From contig JACKNM010000016.1 of the NCBI GenBank assembly GCA_024234875.1, positions 74,863 to 138,862 of the forward strand: a DNA stretch of 64,000 nt. Reading direction: 5' to 3'. The stretch is from Ectothiorhodospiraceae bacterium (GTDB lineage: Bacteria; Pseudomonadota; Gammaproteobacteria; HK1). Below the pieces are notes generated by a model that was not told the origin of the DNA, did not search any database, and was given only the letters and a program-made list of their open reading frames with translations. Shown piece after piece: positions 61,020 through 64,000 of this stretch (position 1 is the stretch's first letter; every line of letters begins with the position of its first letter). A program made the translations under genes and the position numbers.

Positions 61020-61502
61020 GTGGATCTCCAGACCGAGGTGGAGCTTCTCCGCAAGGTCCCGATGTTCGCCAAGCTCGAGCCGGCCAAGCTCAAGCTGCTG
61101 GCGTTCACCAGTCAGGCGCTGACCTTCGAGGATGGCGAGATGATCTTCCGCGCCGGCGAGCACGCCGACAGCGCGTACGTGATCATGGACGGCGAGATCG
61201 AGATCCTCAGCCCGACCGATGCCGGCCCGGTGGTCTCCGGCCTGCTCGGGCGCAACGAGCTGTTCGGAGAGCTGGCGGTGCTCACCAACTCCCCGCGCAG
61301 CGCCGCGCTACGCGCGCGCGGTGCGGTGCGGGCACTGCGCATCTCGGACGACATGTTCCTGAAGCTCCTGGCCGAGAACTCGGAGGTGGCGCTCGACGTG
61401 ATGCGCCAGCTCAGCGTGAAGCTGACACGGACCCACCACCAGTACGAGGAGCTGCGGCGCGAGCTCGAGCGGCGCACGTCGGCGAGCTCACCGCTCGACT
61501 GA
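61020..61502 (+). CDS. Cyclic nucleotide-binding domain protein without DNA-binding domain
   Basis: A 160-residue protein made of one cNMP-binding domain. It runs from LLRKVPMFAKLEPAKLKLLA through the beta-roll (IFRAGEHADSAYVIMDGEIEI) to the phosphate-binding cassette NELFGELAVLTNSPRSAALRA, where Glu, Arg and Ser contacts are present. A C-terminal helix follows, with no helix-turn-helix. It is not a Crp/Fnr regulator; it probably controls a partner protein. GTG at 61020 follows a GGAGGA site. It begins 26 bases after the ABC exporter, which is therefore the likely partner. Cyclases at 53933 and 62377 could supply the ligand. Confidence 0.87.
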   Translation: MDLQTEVELLRKVPMFAKLEPAKLKLLAFTSQALTFEDGEMIFRAGEHADSAYVIMDGEIEILSPTDAGPVVSGLLGRNELFGELAVLTNSPRSAALRARGAVRALRISDDMFLKLLAENSEVALDVMRQLSVKLTRTHHQYEELRRELERRTSASSPLD

Positions 61503-61721
61503 CCGGCGCGGCGCCCGCGACCGACCCGGCGCACCGTCGCCGCCCGGTCGTCCTCGGGGCGGGACGGGAGCCGGGGACCGCGCCCCCGCAGACGAGCACG
61601 TCCCGGCCCTGGCGGTGCCCGAGTGGTCCGCGAGCCGTCGTCTATACTTGCCCGGGCGGAGACCGAGCGTCTGTGTCGGACGTCGCCAGCGGCGTCCCGG
61701 GACGTGTGCCCGAGGAGCTGC

Positions 61722-62366
61722 GTGGACAGAAATCGATTCAGAGCACTGGTGGCTCGGTGTGGCGTCGACTCGGCGCCGCCGGTGGACGGCGATGCGCTGT
61801 TCGACGAGCTCGAGCGCCACTATCGTGAGCCCGGGCGCCGTTACCACACCGGGGAGCACATCGTGCACTGCCTGGGCATGCTCGACACCGTGCTCCACGC
61901 CCTCGACGATCCGGACGCGGTCGAGCTCGCGTTGTGGTACCACGATGCCGTCTACGACCTGCGCGCCGGCGACTGTGAGAACGAGCGCCGGAGCGCCGAG
62001 CTGTTCGAGACTCGGCTCGGAGCCGCGGTCGGACCCGAACGTGCCCGGCGGATCCGGGATCTCGTCATGGTGACCACCCACCGCCGCGAGCCGCGGACCC
62101 GCGACGAGGCGTTCATCGTCGACATCGATCTCTCGAGCTTCGGTCTGCCCTGGGACGAGTTCCTGCGCGACAGCATCGCGGTGCGCGAGGAGTTCGGGCA
62201 CCTCGGCGACGACGAGTTCTTCCCGCGGCAACGGCAGTTCCTGGGTCGGCTCCTCGCCCGCGGCGTCTTCTGCTACACCGACGAGTTCCGGCAGCGTCAC
62301 GAGGAGCGGGCGCGCGCGAACATCGAGCGTTACCTCGAGCGCATCACCAGCGTCGGCGCCGACTGA
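61722..62366 (+). CDS. HD-domain metal-dependent phosphohydrolase
   Basis: A 214-residue protein of the predicted metal-dependent HD superfamily. Metal ligands are RYHTGEHI (His), the HD pair in LWYHDAVYD, and later aspartates (VDIDLSSFGLPWDEF). The H...HD...D pattern and size match a family of uncharacterised HD phosphohydrolases. GTG at 61722 has a GAGGAG site just upstream, so it is taken as the start instead of the longer frame. A TATACT lies about 75 bases upstream. It follows the cNMP-binding gene by about 220 bases; a phosphodiesterase role on a nucleotide is possible, not shown. Confidence 0.83.
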   Translation: MDRNRFRALVARCGVDSAPPVDGDALFDELERHYREPGRRYHTGEHIVHCLGMLDTVLHALDDPDAVELALWYHDAVYDLRAGDCENERRSAELFETRLGAAVGPERARRIRDLVMVTTHRREPRTRDEAFIVDIDLSSFGLPWDEFLRDSIAVREEFGHLGDDEFFPRQRQFLGRLLARGVFCYTDEFRQRHEERARANIERYLERITSVGAD

Positions 62367-62376
62367 CGACGCCGCG

Positions 62377-63762
62377 CTAGCCGGCTTCCGGATCCGGGGT
62401 GAAGATCGAGACCGACTGACGCCGCCCGCGGATCTGGACCGTGCCCAGCGCGCGCAAGCCGAATCGCTCGGCCCCGGCGAGCTCGGCGGTGCGGGCGGAG
62501 ACCAGGATCCGGGTTCCCATCTCCTTGTTCAACGCCTCGAGGCGGGCCGCCAGGTTCACCGCGTCGCCGTGCACGGTGTAGCCGAGCCGGCCGCTGGTGC
62601 CCACCAGGCCGCCGATGACCGGGCCGGTGTTGATCCCGACCCGCGACCGCAGGCGAATGCCGTTGCCGAAGGTGCGTGCGTCGAGGCGCTCACGGATCTC
62701 GAGCGCGGCGGCGAGCGCGGCCGCGGCGTGGTCCGGCAGCGCCGAGGGCAGGTTGAAGGTGGCGAGTATCGCGTCACCCTGGAACTGGTTGATCACGCCA
62801 CCGTGACGCTCCAACGGCTCGGTGACCACCGCGAAGTACGCGTTGAGGATGGCGATGAGCTCGCTCGGGCTCACCTCCTCGCTGAGGGTGGTGAAGCCCT
62901 CGATGTCGGTGAACAGCACGGTCGCCTCGCGCTGCTCGCCCTGGCCGACCTCGACCCGCTCGTCGGCGGCGGTGACCTGGGCGACCACCGCGTCGGGCAC
63001 GAAGCGCGAGAGCTCGATCGCTGCCGCCTGATCGACCACCGCCCGGACCATCAGCTTTCGCGCACGGGCGATGGCCACCGCCAGGATCGCGGTGACCAGC
63101 ACGATGGAGATCACCTTGTCGAACTCGGCCCCGAGCAGGACGCTGTTCGACGTCATGTACTGGACGTAGTCTCGGGTGACCATCGGGTTCGCGGGGTCGA
63201 CGCTCACCACGTACCAGACCATGAGCAGCCAGCCGGCGGCGGCGACACCTCCGGCCATCAACACGTAGCGCACCTCGAAGCGCAACGCGCGCAGCGCGAT
63301 GAAGATGAACACGTAGAGCAGCGTCGGAACCTTGAGGTAGAACGACGCCGGCTGCGCGTACTTGATGTGGATGCTCCAGATGAGGCCGAGCAGCAGCCCC
63401 ATGTCGACCACCACCGAGAGGTGCAGCAGCCACTCCGGCAGCGAGCGGCGGTGGGCGAGCCACAGGCGTCCGAGGGTGAACGCGACGTAGATGCCGAGCA
63501 CCCACGGCTCCGGCGCGAGCACCGGCTCGGCGACGTAGGGCTTCGGCGACAGCGCGTAGAGCACCGCGAAGGCGCACACCACCGCGAGCTGCACCCACCC
63601 GATCAGGATCTCGCTCGAGCGCTGCTGCTCGGCGATGGCGCGGCGCAGGCGGGCCGGGATCTGGGGTCGGCGGGCCTCGTCGGTCTCGCCGCGCGGCGAA
63701 GGCGTGCTCACCGCACGGTCCACCCGGCGCCGGGGACGAGCCGCCGCAACGCGCGAGCGCAT
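62377..63762 (-). CDS. Second membrane class III cyclase
   Basis: A 461-residue protein from ATG 63762 (GTG 63711 is an alternative start). Residues about 50-250 contain six or so transmembrane segments (WVQLAVVCAFAVLYALSP, LYVFIFIALRALRFEVRYVL, VISIVLVTAILAVAIARA). The cyclase domain (about 275-450) has metal sites in LFTDIEGFTT and QGDAILATFN, and GYTVHGDAVNLAARLEALN. The base-contacting Lys is replaced by Gln (NQFQGD), and the second position is Thr as in class IIIb. It converges on the HD phosphohydrolase gene with 10 bases between. Product specificity is uncertain because of the Gln. Confidence 0.85.
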   Translation of the reverse strand: MRSRVAAARPRRRVDRAVSTPSPRGETDEARRPQIPARLRRAIAEQQRSSEILIGWVQLAVVCAFAVLYALSPKPYVAEPVLAPEPWVLGIYVAFTLGRLWLAHRRSLPEWLLHLSVVVDMGLLLGLIWSIHIKYAQPASFYLKVPTLLYVFIFIALRALRFEVRYVLMAGGVAAAGWLLMVWYVVSVDPANPMVTRDYVQYMTSNSVLLGAEFDKVISIVLVTAILAVAIARARKLMVRAVVDQAAAIELSRFVPDAVVAQVTAADERVEVGQGEQREATVLFTDIEGFTTLSEEVSPSELIAILNAYFAVVTEPLERHGGVINQFQGDAILATFNLPSALPDHAAAALAAALEIRERLDARTFGNGIRLRSRVGINTGPVIGGLVGTSGRLGYTVHGDAVNLAARLEALNKEMGTRILVSARTAELAGAERFGLRALGTVQIRGRRQSVSIFTPDPEAG

Positions 63763-64000
63763 CGCCACGTGCCCGATTGCGGACGGCGTCCCGGCCGTGG
63801 CCGGCCGCCGCCCGGGTGGCAGTCCTCGGTGGGCGGGCACCCGGTGGGGCGGGCACTCCGGGTGGGGGCGGGCGCGCGGTCCGGGTCGTTGTGCCTCATT
63901 GCCGGAGCCTACCCGATGATTTAGGCTGCCGACAGGCTCTTGCCGGGGGGTGCCAGGGTGTCGGGCCCTTCGCCCGCGCGCGATGCGCGCGTCCTCATCT

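Noticed and set aside
61020..61502. Crp/Fnr transcription factor
   Set aside because: The protein ends after the cNMP-binding domain and one helix; there is no helix-turn-helix.

Overview
The window is a gene-dense, very GC-rich chromosomal segment from a bacterium. Gene content and order point to a free-living gammaproteobacterium, possibly from an Ectothiorhodospiraceae/Chromatiales-like lineage. The strongest clue is the block zapB-like/zapA/6S RNA facing ygfB-pepP-ubiH-ubiI, which matches the arrangement in Escherichia and Pseudomonas. A complete MSHA-like type IV pilus locus supports this. There is no rRNA, tRNA, transposase, phage gene or CRISPR, so the assignment rests on synteny and protein families. 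Many starts are GTG or TTG, and many neighbours overlap by 4 bases.

Region 1 (0-25 kb) is mostly housekeeping: a lipoprotein cut by the window edge, a TerB protein, a DUF3179 protein, a SulP transporter with STAS domain, a Nudix ADP-ribose pyrophosphatase, an acetyltransferase, class III alcohol dehydrogenase, an HPr-like protein, a PA0069-type radical SAM protein, rpiA facing ilvA, an EVE protein, 6S RNA, zapA, a ZapB-like coiled coil, ygfB, pepP, two ubiquinone hydroxylases, purC and an SrkA-like kinase. It ends with a single-domain response regulator converging on a four-PAS hybrid histidine kinase, and an HtrA-like protein whose three catalytic residues are all replaced.

Region 2 (25-34.6 kb) is central metabolism: an orphan ParA, the tkt-gap-pgk cluster on the minus strand, a Tat-signal periplasmic protein, and metK-ahcY.

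Region 3 (34.7-58.2 kb) is a type IV pilus/MSHA-like island. It opens with a sigma-54-dependent response regulator, then mshM, mshL, mshN, mshE (with a c-di-GMP-binding N-terminal domain), mshG, three PilM/N-, PilO- and PilP-like assembly proteins, and two prepilin-like proteins of visibly lower GC. A membrane histidine kinase, an ABC permease with a partner, a class III cyclase, two tandem duplicated pilins and an ABC ATPase follow. A near-perfect sigma-54 promoter lies ahead of the first tandem pilin, so the kinase, the activator and the promoter can be read as a PilS/PilR-like circuit.

Region 4 (58.3-64 kb) has an ABC exporter with a degenerate Walker A and a roughly 350-residue stretch between Q-loop and signature, in tandem with a cyclic-nucleotide-binding protein. 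An HD phosphohydrolase and a second class III cyclase follow. A dispersed palindromic repeat built around GGGGACTGGC...GCCTGTCCCC sits in several intergenic gaps.
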